Of a stretch of DNA of 22,264 nucleotides, positions 8,860 through 16,249 are shown one piece after another (within the stretch, counting starts at the first letter, position 1; each line of letters starts with the position of its first letter). Where the stretch lies: positions 1-22,264 of the forward strand of contig CACHEM010000014.1 in NCBI GenBank assembly GCA_902578845.1. Reading direction: 5' to 3'. The position numbers were made by a program, and so were the translations under genes. A model generated the notes under the pieces. That model ran no database searches, had not been told where the DNA came from, and saw only the letters and a program-made list of their open reading frames with translations. The stretch is from an uncultured Prochlorococcus sp. (lineage in GTDB: Bacteria; Cyanobacteriota; Cyanobacteriia; PCC-6307; Cyanobiaceae).

Positions 8860-11790
8860 TTATTTTGTCTCCATCCAATTGTCTCCAATTCCAATATCAA
8901 CTAAAAGAGGCACATTTAATTTTACACAATCTTCCATAGTCTTTTTTACTAATTTCGTAGTAATTTCCAAAGAATCTGGTTCAACTTCAAACAATAATTC
9001 ATCATGTACTTGTAAAAGCATTTTTGCTGGAACATTCATTTCTATGAATTTTTTATTTAGTTGAACCATTGCAATTTTAATAATATCTGCACTTGAACCC
9101 TGAATTGGGGCATTGGCTGCAGCTCTTAGTGACTGTGCTTCCATGCCAGCTCTTCTTGCGGATTGCAAGTCAATTTCGTAAGGATCTTTTCCAATTAGTC
9201 TTCCAAGTCCATTTTTATCAAACTTAAATTCTCTCTTTCTACCAAAAATTGTTTTTACATAACCTTTTGACAAGGCAAGCCTTTCTTGAAGTTCAAGAAA
9301 TTTGAAAATTTTTGAATATCTTTCTTTGTATTTTATTAGGAATTCTTTTGCTTCTGGAGTACTTACTCCTGTAGAACGTGCAAACTTTTTAATTCCCATA
9401 CCATAGATAACTCCGAAATTTATTGTTTTCCCAACTCTCCTCTCATCAGTAGAAATTTCTTCTTTCTCAAAAATTAATCTTGCGGTCAAAGAATGAATGT
9501 CATCATTTTTATGAAATGCATTTATTAGTATTTCTTCATCCGCTAAGTGAGCAAGTATTCTTAATTCGATCTGAGAATAATCAGCTGATAAAAGTTTCCA
9601 ATTCTTTTCAGGCAAGAATGCTTTTCTGATTCTCCTACTAAATTCAGTCCTAACAGGAATATTTTGAAGATTAGGATTGCTACTACTGAGTCTTCCAGTT
9701 GCTGTAGCAGCTTGATTAAAGTTTGTATGAACCCTTCCTGTCTTTTCGTTAATAAGATTTGGAAGAGCATCAATATAAGTACTAAGTAATTTGCTGAGAG
9801 TTCTATGTTTTATTAAATGTTGGATTATTTCATGCTCCTCGACTAATCTCTCAAGAACTACTGCATCTGTACTCCATCCTGTTTTTGTTTTGCGTGATTT
9901 CTTTTTATCCAAATTTAATTTTTCAAATAAGATCTCACCGAGTTGTTTTGGTGAAGATAGATTAAAATTTTCTTCTGCTAATTCATAAACTTTACTTTCA
10001 ATATCTTCTAAGTTACTTTTTAGTTCTTTTGAGAGTTTATCTAAATAAGGGATATCGATGGTTATGCCATTCATTTCCATTTGAGACAATACCGGCTCTA
10101 AAGGCAGCTCGATTTCTTCGAACAATTTGATTAATTCATCTTTTTCCTTTGAAAATCTTTCTTTAAAAACTTTGACAATCTTAAAAGTTAGAAATACATC
10201 AAAACCGCAGTAAATACTTGCTTCATTAATATCAACAAATGAAAAGTCTTTATTTTTCCCAACTGTTTCTTTAAATGAAGGGGGTTTAAAACCAAATAAT
10301 CTAAAACTAATTTCACTTAATCCGTGCTTCTCCTGGTTATTAAGAAGGTAGTCTGCTAACAAGGTGTCAAAGGTTACCCCTTTAAGATCAAGTCCATGAT
10401 TAAAAAATATTTGCCTATCAAATTTAGAATTTTGTAGTGCCTTTTCTTTTTTCGGATCTTCTATCCAAGTTCTTAGTTTTGAGAAAACATCTTCAATTGA
10501 TAATTGATTGGGGGTCTCTTTTTTTGTTTGATGACCAAGAGGTATATAAAATAAATCATCATTTTCTTCTCCAAGACATAACCCTATTCCAACAAGTTCC
10601 GCATCAATTGGATTTAAACTATTGGTCTCTGTATCTAAAGAAACTATCTCATTGGTCTTGTCTAATCTTTGAATTAATTTATCAAGTAATTCAAAATCAT
10701 TTACAATAGTTACCTTAATTTTAGGGATTTTATTTTCACTATTTTCAAATTCATTTTTACTGGTAACTTTTGGATCTTTCTCCTCCTCTTTAGTCACGTT
10801 ATTTTTGTCAAAACCACCTTTACTAAAAGTTGAATTGAAAATATCAATTTGTCTAAGTAGTGTTGATAATTCAAGTTTTTGCAGTGACTCTGAAAGTAGT
10901 TCTTGATTTATATTTTTTAATTCATAACCATTACTTAAAATTAAAGGAACCTCAGTATTTATTTTTGCTAAATCCCTGGAAAGATAAGCATTATGTTTAT
11001 CGTTTCTGAGCTTTTCTATAACTGAACCTTTTATGAATCCTTTATATTTCTTATCGTTGTTCTGCTGAATCTTGTCCAAAGCCTGATAGATTCCATCAAG
11101 AGTGTCGTTCTCTTTTAGTAGATTAATTGCAGTTTTTGGACCTACCCCTTTAATACCCGGAATATTATCAGAACTATCACCAGTTAGGGCTTTAAGATCT
11201 ACTACTCTTTCTGGCGCAACTCCTAATTTTTCTTTCACTCCATTTTCATTCATAAGAGTTGGATTACCACTTTTCGCATATGGACCACCACCCATATAAA
11301 GTACATAAATATCTTTTCGATCATCTACTAATTGAAATAAGTCTCTATCTCCAGAAAGAATATTCACGCACCATCCTTTAGAAGAAGCATCATTTGCAAT
11401 TGTGCCTAGGAGATCATCTGCTTCGTATCCTGGAGATTTGAAAATTGGTAAATTAAGGCTTTCTTCTAAAATGATTTCTAGTTGTTCAATATCCTGAAAA
11501 AAAACATCTGGTGCTACATCTCTATTCGCCTTATAATTTGGATCTAATTCATGTCTAAAAGTTGGTTTTTCGGTATCAAACGTAATACAAACACCTTCAG
11601 GACTAATATTTTTGCAATTATCCAGAAGGCTTTTTAGAAATCCATAAGTGACACTTGTTGGAAATCCCTCTTTGGTGGTTAAACCTCCATCAATCCCTTT
11701 GCTAAATGCATAAAAGCTTCTAAAAGCAAGTGAGTGTCCATCGACTAAAAGTAAAATTGGTTTTTTAGAGTTTTCAGATTTTAAAATCAT
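8860..11790 (-). CDS. polA: DNA polymerase I
   Basis: This 976-aa enzyme removes RNA primers and fills gaps in replication and repair. The domains in order are a 5'-3' exonuclease (about 10-310, with LLVDGHSLAFRSF and ALTGDSSDNIPGIKGVGPKT), a short charged linker (about 325-355), a 3'-5' proofreading exonuclease (about 360-550) and the polymerase (about 560-976). All proofreading acids are visible: Asp386 and Glu388 (DTE), Asp458 (NSKFD) and Asp531 (YCGFD). Polymerase motif A is at LLSADYSQIELR (Asp737), the O-helix is RRVGKTINFGVIYG (Phe792), and motif C is QVHDE (His929 to Glu931). It is therefore a fully active type, like that of E. coli. The ATG overlaps the stop of the upstream membrane-fusion gene by 4 bases (ATGA). 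Confidence 0.98.
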   Translation of the reverse strand: MILKSENSKKPILLLVDGHSLAFRSFYAFSKGIDGGLTTKEGFPTSVTYGFLKSLLDNCKNISPEGVCITFDTEKPTFRHELDPNYKANRDVAPDVFFQDIEQLEIILEESLNLPIFKSPGYEADDLLGTIANDASSKGWCVNILSGDRDLFQLVDDRKDIYVLYMGGGPYAKSGNPTLMNENGVKEKLGVAPERVVDLKALTGDSSDNIPGIKGVGPKTAINLLKENDTLDGIYQALDKIQQNNDKKYKGFIKGSVIEKLRNDKHNAYLSRDLAKINTEVPLILSNGYELKNINQELLSESLQKLELSTLLRQIDIFNSTFSKGGFDKNNVTKEEEKDPKVTSKNEFENSENKIPKIKVTIVNDFELLDKLIQRLDKTNEIVSLDTETNSLNPIDAELVGIGLCLGEENDDLFYIPLGHQTKKETPNQLSIEDVFSKLRTWIEDPKKEKALQNSKFDRQIFFNHGLDLKGVTFDTLLADYLLNNQEKHGLSEISFRLFGFKPPSFKETVGKNKDFSFVDINEASIYCGFDVFLTFKIVKVFKERFSKEKDELIKLFEEIELPLEPVLSQMEMNGITIDIPYLDKLSKELKSNLEDIESKVYELAEENFNLSSPKQLGEILFEKLNLDKKKSRKTKTGWSTDAVVLERLVEEHEIIQHLIKHRTLSKLLSTYIDALPNLINEKTGRVHTNFNQAATATGRLSSSNPNLQNIPVRTEFSRRIRKAFLPEKNWKLLSADYSQIELRILAHLADEEILINAFHKNDDIHSLTARLIFEKEEISTDERRVGKTINFGVIYGMGIKKFARSTGVSTPEAKEFLIKYKERYSKIFKFLELQERLALSKGYVKTIFGRKREFKFDKNGLGRLIGKDPYEIDLQSARRAGMEAQSLRAAANAPIQGSSADIIKIAMVQLNKKFIEMNVPAKMLLQVHDELLFEVEPDSLEITTKLVKKTMEDCVKLNVPLLVDIGIGDNWMETK

Positions 11791-12848
11791 TTTCTCTTCT
11801 TAGCCCAAGGTGGAATATCAATAAAGATTTGCTCTCCAGGTTCTAATCCATCAATGACTGAAGTTTTATTTCCACTACTAATACCAATTTCGATTTTTTC
11901 AAATTTGGGAGATTTGTTTTTATCAACTTTCAAAATTCCTTTTTCACCTTTTTCTGTGACAATAGAAACTGTTGGCACAAGGATTTTTTCTTCATTACCT
12001 TCGACTCTAAATTCAAGATCTGCAGTCATTCCAATTTTAATTTCTTCAAAAATATCTTTAAAATTTAAAGTTACTTCAAATGAGGTTACATTATTATCTT
12101 TTACAGCTCTTGTAGCTATTTTTTTTACTATTGCACTATATTTTTTTGAGGGATAAGCCTCAATTCTTACTGAGGCTTCTTGACCTATTTTTATTCTGCC
12201 AATGTCACTCTCAGGAACTTTGGCAACGATTTCTAGACCCTCTGATAGTTCAAAAATAAAGTTTTTGGTTTTAGGGTCTGAACTAAAGTTTGTACTTGGT
12301 GTGACATAAGATCCTATCTCCGCATATTTTGCAGTTATCTTTCCTCCATAAGGAGCTTTAATTAGATAGAAACTTTTTTCAGCTTTTGCATCATTAAGTT
12401 TGGCGCTACTAATGTTGTAGTTATTTTTATAACTTTCGTAATCTTCTTTGCTTAAGGCACCTTCTTGATATAAATATTCTCTTCTTAAAAATTCAGATTT
12501 TTGTTTTTCTACATTTAATTCAAGTTCTTCAATTTTAAAGATAAAGTCTTTATCATCAAGTGAAGCTAAAACCTGATCTTTTTTTACAAGATCGCCCTCA
12601 TCTACTTTGATTTCTTTTATTACACCTTGCTTCCGAGGTCCAATATTGCTTGACCTGATTGCTTTTACTTCACCACTTGTATTAATTGAATCTGAGAGGA
12701 TTCCTTTTTCAACTTGAACTACAAAATCAGAAATGTCTTTTGATTTATTTTTCTTGAAGGAATTGGTTATCAAAACGAAAAATATAGTTAAAGAAAGTAA
12801 TATAATTCCACTTCTTAAATTTATATTTTTTTTTATTAAATCAAGCAT
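11787..12848 (-). CDS. HlyD/RND-type periplasmic membrane-fusion (adaptor) protein
   Basis: This 353-aa protein belongs to the HlyD/MacA/DevB adaptor superfamily, which links an inner-membrane exporter to an outer-membrane channel. One N-terminal membrane anchor is at about residues 13-31. A split lipoyl/barrel-sandwich domain follows: first half at about 58-92 (IKEIKVDEGDLVKKDQVL), second half at about 163-185 (KAPYGGKITAKYAEIG). A coiled-coil hairpin lies between them (about 95-150). Beta-barrel and membrane-proximal domains follow (about 200-345). It starts with ATG at 12848 and is coupled to polA by a 4-base ATGA overlap. No exporter or outer-membrane partner lies in the window, so the cargo is unknown. 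Confidence 0.85.
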   Translation of the reverse strand: MLDLIKKNINLRSGIILLSLTIFFVLITNSFKKNKSKDISDFVVQVEKGILSDSINTSGEVKAIRSSNIGPRKQGVIKEIKVDEGDLVKKDQVLASLDDKDFIFKIEELELNVEKQKSEFLRREYLYQEGALSKEDYESYKNNYNISSAKLNDAKAEKSFYLIKAPYGGKITAKYAEIGSYVTPSTNFSSDPKTKNFIFELSEGLEIVAKVPESDIGRIKIGQEASVRIEAYPSKKYSAIVKKIATRAVKDNNVTSFEVTLNFKDIFEEIKIGMTADLEFRVEGNEEKILVPTVSIVTEKGEKGILKVDKNKSPKFEKIEIGISSGNKTSVIDGLEPGEQIFIDIPPWAKKRK

Positions 12849-12992
12849 TTCTTTTGAAAAACAGTAATTGAGAATATTTGGGAACTAAATAAATAATCAA
12901 GTCGATTATAATTAACTTATCCAAGATTGGTTAAGTAAATACTATATTACTAGAAGATGTTTTCTGAATAATTTTTCCATAAATTTTTTCAA

Positions 12993-14084
12993 ATGTTAAA
13001 AGCCGGTATTATTGGATTACCAAATGTTGGAAAATCAACCTTATTTAATGCACTTGTAGAAAATGCTAAAGCTCAAGCGGCTAATTTCCCCTTTTGTACT
13101 ATAGAACCTAATAAAGGTATAGTTTCTGTCCCAGATCAAAGGTTACAAGAGTTAGGTGATTTAAGTTCTAGCCAAAATATTATCCCAACAAAAATTGAAT
13201 TTGTAGATATCGCAGGACTAGTAAAAGGAGCCAGTAAAGGTGAGGGTTTGGGAAATAAATTTTTATCAAATATTAGGGAGGTTGATGCAATAGTTCATGT
13301 TGTGAGGTGCTTTGAAGATAGTGATGTAATTCATGTTTCTGGTAAGGTAGATCCCTTAGATGACATTGAGATAATTAATCTGGAATTGAATTTAGCTGAT
13401 TTATCACAACTCCAAAAAAGAAGAGAAAGAATTAAAAAACAGGTTAGAACGAGTAAAGAGGCAGCAAAAGAAGATAATTTATTAGAAAAAATTGAACAAG
13501 AGCTACAGAAAGGACTTTCAGTTAGATCAATATCTTTGAGTGAAGAAGAAAATTTAATAATTAAGCAACTAGGCTTCCTTACTGCTAAACCAATTATTTA
13601 TGCAACAAATTTAAATGAAAATGATTTAGCTGAAGGTAATGATTTCTCATCAAAAGTTCAGAGTTTTGCAAGCAATGAAAATACAGAATGTATAAAAATA
13701 TCAGCGCAAGTCGAATCTGAATTAATTGAGTTAGAACCCGAAGATAAAAAAGACTACCTTATTGGTTTAGGAGTAGAAGAAGGGGGATTAAGTTCTTTAA
13801 TTAGATCAACATATAAATTATTGGGATTAAAAACTTATTTCACTACTGGAGACAAGGAGACAAAAGCATGGACTATAAAAGATGGTATGACTGCGCCACA
13901 GGCAGCAGGAGTAATTCATACTGATTTTGAAAAAGGATTTATAAGAGCTCAGACTATTTCGTATCAAAATTTAATTGATGCAGGTTCAATTGCCAATGCA
14001 AAAACTAAAGGTCTTTTAAGAAGTGAAGGTAAGGAATATATTGTTAACGAAGGTGATGTAATGGAGTTCTTATTTAATGTTTAG
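12993..14084 (+). CDS. ychF: Ribosome-associated P-loop NTPase YchF (OLA1 family)
   Basis: This conserved Obg-like ATPase/GTPase binds ribosomes and influences stress responses; in the studied family members ATP is preferred over GTP. The P-loop GLPNVGKST is at residues 8-16, the G3 motif VDIAGLV is at about 71-77 (Asp72), and the G4 position reads NLNE (206-209), the non-canonical form that favours ATP. A coiled-coil insertion lies at about 135-175, and the C-terminal TGS domain at about 280-363 contains KAWTIKDGMTAPQAAGVIH. At 363 aa it is full length. The ATG is at 12993. It is divergent from the membrane-fusion/polA operon, and a strong terminator hairpin begins at its stop codon. Confidence 0.97.
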   Translation: MLKAGIIGLPNVGKSTLFNALVENAKAQAANFPFCTIEPNKGIVSVPDQRLQELGDLSSSQNIIPTKIEFVDIAGLVKGASKGEGLGNKFLSNIREVDAIVHVVRCFEDSDVIHVSGKVDPLDDIEIINLELNLADLSQLQKRRERIKKQVRTSKEAAKEDNLLEKIEQELQKGLSVRSISLSEEENLIIKQLGFLTAKPIIYATNLNENDLAEGNDFSSKVQSFASNENTECIKISAQVESELIELEPEDKKDYLIGLGVEEGGLSSLIRSTYKLLGLKTYFTTGDKETKAWTIKDGMTAPQAAGVIHTDFEKGFIRAQTISYQNLIDAGSIANAKTKGLLRSEGKEYIVNEGDVMEFLFNV

Positions 14085-14117
14085 TAAGTCTCTTAAGGCT
14101 TACTATTTTGCTTTTTG
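14082..14117 (+). terminator. Rho-independent terminator of ychF, overlapping two genes' ends
   Basis: The arms TAGTAAGTCT (14082-14091) and AGGCTTACTA (14096-14105) form a 10-bp stem with one G-U pair and a 4-base loop. A TTTTGCTTTTT tract follows. The first three bases are the ychF stop codon. The 3' arm and T tract encode the last residues of the convergent 52-aa gene. Confidence 0.75.
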
Positions 14118-14251
14118 AATTTAAATTCAAAAAATGAAATTAATAAAATTAAGATACATCCCAAGCAACTTCCAATTAACCCAAAAACAATGGTTGTAAA
14201 GCCATCATCGTAGCCATATTGTAATTGTGGCAAGTGAGGGGGTATTGTCAT
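14093..14251 (-). CDS. Small membrane protein, 52 aa, unknown function
   Basis: The translation begins MTIPPHLPQLQYGYDDGF, continues with one hydrophobic helix (about residues 19-41, containing Cys29 and Cys32) and ends in a Lys-rich tail (KFKKQNSKP). This is a single-pass small membrane protein with a likely cytoplasmic C terminus, and its family is unknown to me. Its ATG shares one base with the stop codon of the upstream 53-aa gene (TAATG), a strong sign of translational coupling and of both frames being real. The 3' end runs into the ychF terminator hairpin. Confidence 0.65.
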   Translation of the reverse strand: MTIPPHLPQLQYGYDDGFTTIVFGLIGSCLGCILILLISFFEFKFKKQNSKP

Positions 14252-14412
14252 TATTTTTCAACAGAATTTTCAATATCTTCAAGTAAATGTTTAGTTGATC
14301 TACTAAAACCATTAGTTTTTAAATAGTTTTGAGCCTCTCTAAATTTTTCTGCTACTCTTTTTGCATAAGGAGTATTCATGGAATTTTGAGTCATGTTGAA
14401 AATGCGACTCAT
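14251..14412 (-). CDS. Small soluble protein, 53 aa, unknown function
   Basis: This is a basic, helical small protein with the central pattern PYAKRVAEKFREAQNYL and a C-terminal acidic helix (KHLLEDIENSVEK). There is no membrane segment. The start is ATG at 14412, but in-frame ATGs at 14394 and 14379 are alternatives, and none has a clear Shine-Dalgarno sequence. Its stop overlaps the start of the 52-aa membrane protein as TAATG, so the two are likely made together, and the soluble protein may act with the membrane one. I do not recognise the family. Confidence 0.62.
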   Translation of the reverse strand: MSRIFNMTQNSMNTPYAKRVAEKFREAQNYLKTNGFSRSTKHLLEDIENSVEK

Positions 14413-14556
14413 TTTATAATCTGATTTAGGTAAACCCTTGATAAGTATTCAAAAATACAAGAATATAAAAATAGGATTTTTTACTTACTAAGAAATTTAT
14501 TGTGAAAAGTTCTTGATTCTCCAAAATAAAGTTTTTTCAAATAAGAAAAATTGTCA

Positions 14557-14856
14557 ATGACAAATATATTATTAATTCTTTTTTTGCTGATTGTTTTTTT
14601 TGTACTTTTATCTCTATTATTTGTTGATTCAAAACGAAAAAATAACTCAGCAAAAAAAACAACAATTAGTACAACTTATGTTCCTTTACTAAAAGAACAA
14701 GAATTTAATCCTGACATAAGTACTGATAATTGGGATTTACACAAAGTTAGATTAGATAAATTTAAAAGATCACAATATAAGGGATTAACTTTCTTCTTAA
14801 CTTCAGAAAACAAAATTTACTATCTTTCGGAAGAAGGGGATAAGGTTTATTGCTAA
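14557..14856 (+). CDS. Membrane-anchored small protein, 99 aa, unknown function
   Basis: One strongly hydrophobic helix at about residues 3-24 is followed by a basic stretch (SKRKNNSAKK), so the bulk of the protein (about 35-99) is likely cytoplasmic by the positive-inside rule. The C-terminal domain contains the pattern DNWDLHKVRLDKFKRSQYKG and ends KIYYLSEEGDKVYC. I do not recognise the family. I chose the ATG at 14557; a TTG at 14551 would add only two residues. It lies divergently from the 53/52-aa pair across a 144-base gap and heads a series of three small membrane genes on the plus strand. Confidence 0.7.
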   Translation: MTNILLILFLLIVFFVLLSLLFVDSKRKNNSAKKTTISTTYVPLLKEQEFNPDISTDNWDLHKVRLDKFKRSQYKGLTFFLTSENKIYYLSEEGDKVYC

Positions 14857-14909
14857 AAGGTGAAATTAATTTTATAAATAAGAAAAGCCGATAGAAATTA
14901 GTAATATTA

Positions 14910-15161
14910 ATGAAGTATTTTTTTTTATTATCAGAAAAGTTCTATAGGTTTATCGAATGGGAGTGGAATACTTTAAAAAATCTAAGAAGAACAAAAAGAA
15001 AGAATTTTTTTCTAAGAGGATCATTTGCGTTATTTAGTTTATTCTCTATTCTTTTTTTAATATTTTCTCCTCCTATCGCTTTTGGATTTTTATTTGGAGA
15101 GGGATTGAAATTAAGTACTTTTTTTATTTGGATATGGATTTTAAATTTGAAGTTTTTTTGA
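14910..15161 (+). CDS. Small membrane protein, 83 aa, unknown function
   Basis: The N-terminal 37 residues are aromatic and basic (EWEWNTLKNLRRTKRKNFF). Two hydrophobic helices follow (about 38-60 and 67-82), separated by a short GEGLK turn. The family is unknown. The start is ATG at 14910, 53 bases after the preceding small gene, with no clear terminator between them. Because the composition is so rich in Phe, Ile, Leu and Lys, part of the coding signal could be AT-rich chance; this is a moderate call. Confidence 0.55.
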   Translation: MKYFFLLSEKFYRFIEWEWNTLKNLRRTKRKNFFLRGSFALFSLFSILFLIFSPPIAFGFLFGEGLKLSTFFIWIWILNLKFF

Positions 15162-15219
15162 AAATGTATAATTTATTTGCCGAGATTATTTAAAATTAAT
15201 AATATAAAAAATTTACCTT

Positions 15220-15435
15220 ATGCCAAAAATATTCAAACAAAATAAGTTCGCTTTGTTGGGAGCAAATATATTAATAATTTTATTTTGGGTAACTATATCT
15301 TCCTTTTTGTTGAATTTATTTCAAAGTGAAAATGCCCCATTTTATATATATAAAATTTCTTTTTTAATCAGATTCCTTCCTCCTATTTGGGTTACATGGT
15401 TCCTTTGGATAAAAAGAGGTGGTTTAAAAAGATAA
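15220..15435 (+). CDS. Small membrane protein, 71 aa, unknown function
   Basis: There are two predicted hydrophobic helices (about residues 10-34 and 46-64), a short basic N terminus (MPKIFKQNK) and a basic C terminus (KRGGLKR), which fits a two-pass protein with both ends in the cytoplasm. The family is not recognised. The start is ATG at 15220. It is the last open frame before the terminator at 15528-15566, with 92 unassigned bases in between that may be either its 3' untranslated region or a small RNA. Confidence 0.6.
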   Translation: MPKIFKQNKFALLGANILIILFWVTISSFLLNLFQSENAPFYIYKISFLIRFLPPIWVTWFLWIKRGGLKR

Positions 15436-15471
15436 ATTAAAAAAGCATTTTTACGGATTTACTATAAAAAC

Positions 15472-15566
15472 AAATCAGTTAAGATCTGAAAGCTTACTTG
15501 AATTTTCATGTAAGAATTAGGTAATTGAGAGATTGTTTTTAGCTAAGAAACAATCTCTTTTTTTTT
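15472..15566 (+). ncRNA. Possible small RNA ending at a strong terminator
   Basis: A TACTAT -10-like box at 15460-15465 would place a transcript start near 15472. The following ~95 bases have no open frame, contain a CTTAC/GTAAG hairpin (about 15494-15515) and end in the strong terminator. No good -35 box is visible. The simpler alternative is a long 3' untranslated region of the 71-aa gene. Confidence 0.25.
15528..15566 (+). terminator. Strong rho-independent terminator, plus strand
   Basis: AGAGATTGTTT (15528-15538) pairs perfectly with AAACAATCTCT (15548-15558), an 11-bp stem with a 9-base loop, and a run of nine T's starts at 15558. It closes the plus-strand transcription unit of small membrane genes and sits head-on to the minus-strand hli terminator. 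Confidence 0.88.
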
Positions 15567-15584
15567 ACAAATATTTTTTCTCAT

Positions 15585-15620
15585 AAAAAAGTGTTTGTCA
15601 GTATCCCTATTGACAAACAC
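15585..15620 (-). terminator. Rho-independent terminator of the hli operon, minus strand
   Basis: GTGTTTGTCA (15591-15600) and TGACAAACAC (15611-15620) form a perfect 10-bp stem with a 10-base loop. Read on the minus strand, the stem is followed by six T's (complement of 15585-15590). It lies 23 bases after the stop of the 59-aa gene and 18 bases from the opposing plus-strand terminator. Confidence 0.87.
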
Positions 15621-15643
15621 TCATGACGATCAATTTTTAAAAA

Positions 15644-15823
15644 TTAAACAGACAATCTATTATCAATTTCCACTGCTCCAGAATCCATAAGACGGCCGAT
15701 TTTAATAACTAAAGCCATATCTAGCCTTGAAAATTCAGATTGATGGTTAGTTATCCAATCAAGTTCAGAAAGAGTTATTACTCCCAAAGTATTTACTTTT
15801 AGAAAAAGTAAGCCTAAATTCAT
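15644..15823 (-). CDS. Conserved-type unknown protein encoded in the hli operon, 59 aa
   Basis: This small soluble protein starts MNLGLLFLKVNTLGVITLSE, followed by a helical domain with the pattern LDWITNHQSEFSRLDMALVIKIGRLMDSGAVEI split over about residues 21-55. I chose the ATG at 15823 because it follows the hli stop codon by one base (TAAGATG). A longer frame from 15862 would overlap the hli gene in another frame. It is the last gene before the operon terminator. Its place in an hli operon suggests a link to thylakoid light stress, but that is inference and I know no family function for it. Confidence 0.75.
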   Translation of the reverse strand: MNLGLLFLKVNTLGVITLSELDWITNHQSEFSRLDMALVIKIGRLMDSGAVEIDNRLSV

Positions 15824-15824
15824 C

Positions 15825-15953
15825 TTAAAAAATTCCTGGGATGATCCATCCGAATAAGCCATAATTTACAACTAATGCAAATAAGCCCATCATTGCCATT
15901 CTTCCGTTAGTTCTTTCAGCGTTTTGCCAATAAGTTGTTTTTGAATTTTCCAT
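15825..15953 (-). CDS. hli: High-light-inducible protein (Hli/HLIP), 42 aa
   Basis: This single-helix thylakoid protein is of the light-harvesting-like family, whose studied members bind chlorophyll and carotenoid and protect photosystem assembly under high light. The chlorophyll-binding signature is AERTNGRMAMMG, with Glu13, Asn16 and Arg18. The helix continues to about residue 36 and the protein ends GWIIPGIF. Unlike the other three Hli proteins here it lacks the TGQI segment and instead reads NYGLFGWIIP. The start is ATG at 15953, 35 bases downstream of the 86-aa hli gene, and the 59-aa gene follows one base after its stop. The frame was too short for a standard 60-codon cut-off. Confidence 0.88.
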   Translation of the reverse strand: MENSKTTYWQNAERTNGRMAMMGLFALVVNYGLFGWIIPGIF

Positions 15954-15988
15954 TTTTCTGATTTGTAGAATTGTTAAATAGTAGGTTT

Positions 15989-16249
15989 TTAAACGAAACC
16001 AGGAATTATTTGACCTGTTGTTAGGTATGCTCCAACAGCAGCAATTAATCCAAGCATTGCGAATCTGCCGTTAAGAGTTTCAGCAACAACTTTTTCTTTT
16101 TCGATTGTTTTGACTTTTGTGTTTGTGTTTTTCATTTGATTAGAAGATGAATAGTTTAAATTTTCGTTTTGAAATTGCTTGGTTAAATAAGCAACGAGTA
16201 AGGCTGTAAAGAATACAATTACAGCTAAAAAACCTGAAAGTGGACTCAT
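15989..16249 (-). CDS. hli: High-light-inducible protein with extra N-terminal membrane helix, 86 aa
   Basis: The C-terminal part is a standard Hli domain: AETLNGRFAMLG (Glu57, Asn60 and Arg62) and the helix ending TGQIIPGFV. In front of it are about 50 residues with a clear hydrophobic helix (about 5-22, GFLAVIVFFTALLVAYL) and a polar linker rich in Asn, Lys and Thr. The start ATG (16249) shares a base with the stop of the upstream hli gene (TAATG), which supports the long form. An internal ATG at 16135 would give an ordinary 48-aa Hli, but it has no Shine-Dalgarno sequence. If the long form is made, the protein spans the thylakoid membrane twice, possibly allowing intramolecular pairing unlike one-helix Hli proteins. 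Confidence 0.85.
   Translation of the reverse strand: MSPLSGFLAVIVFFTALLVAYLTKQFQNENLNYSSSNQMKNTNTKVKTIEKEKVVAETLNGRFAMLGLIAAVGAYLTTGQIIPGFV

Noticed and set aside
15824..15862. Longer 72-aa version of the 59-aa gene in the hli operon
   Set aside because: The extra 13 residues overlap the C-terminal codons of the 42-aa hli in another frame; the ATG at 15823 right after the hli stop is a better start.
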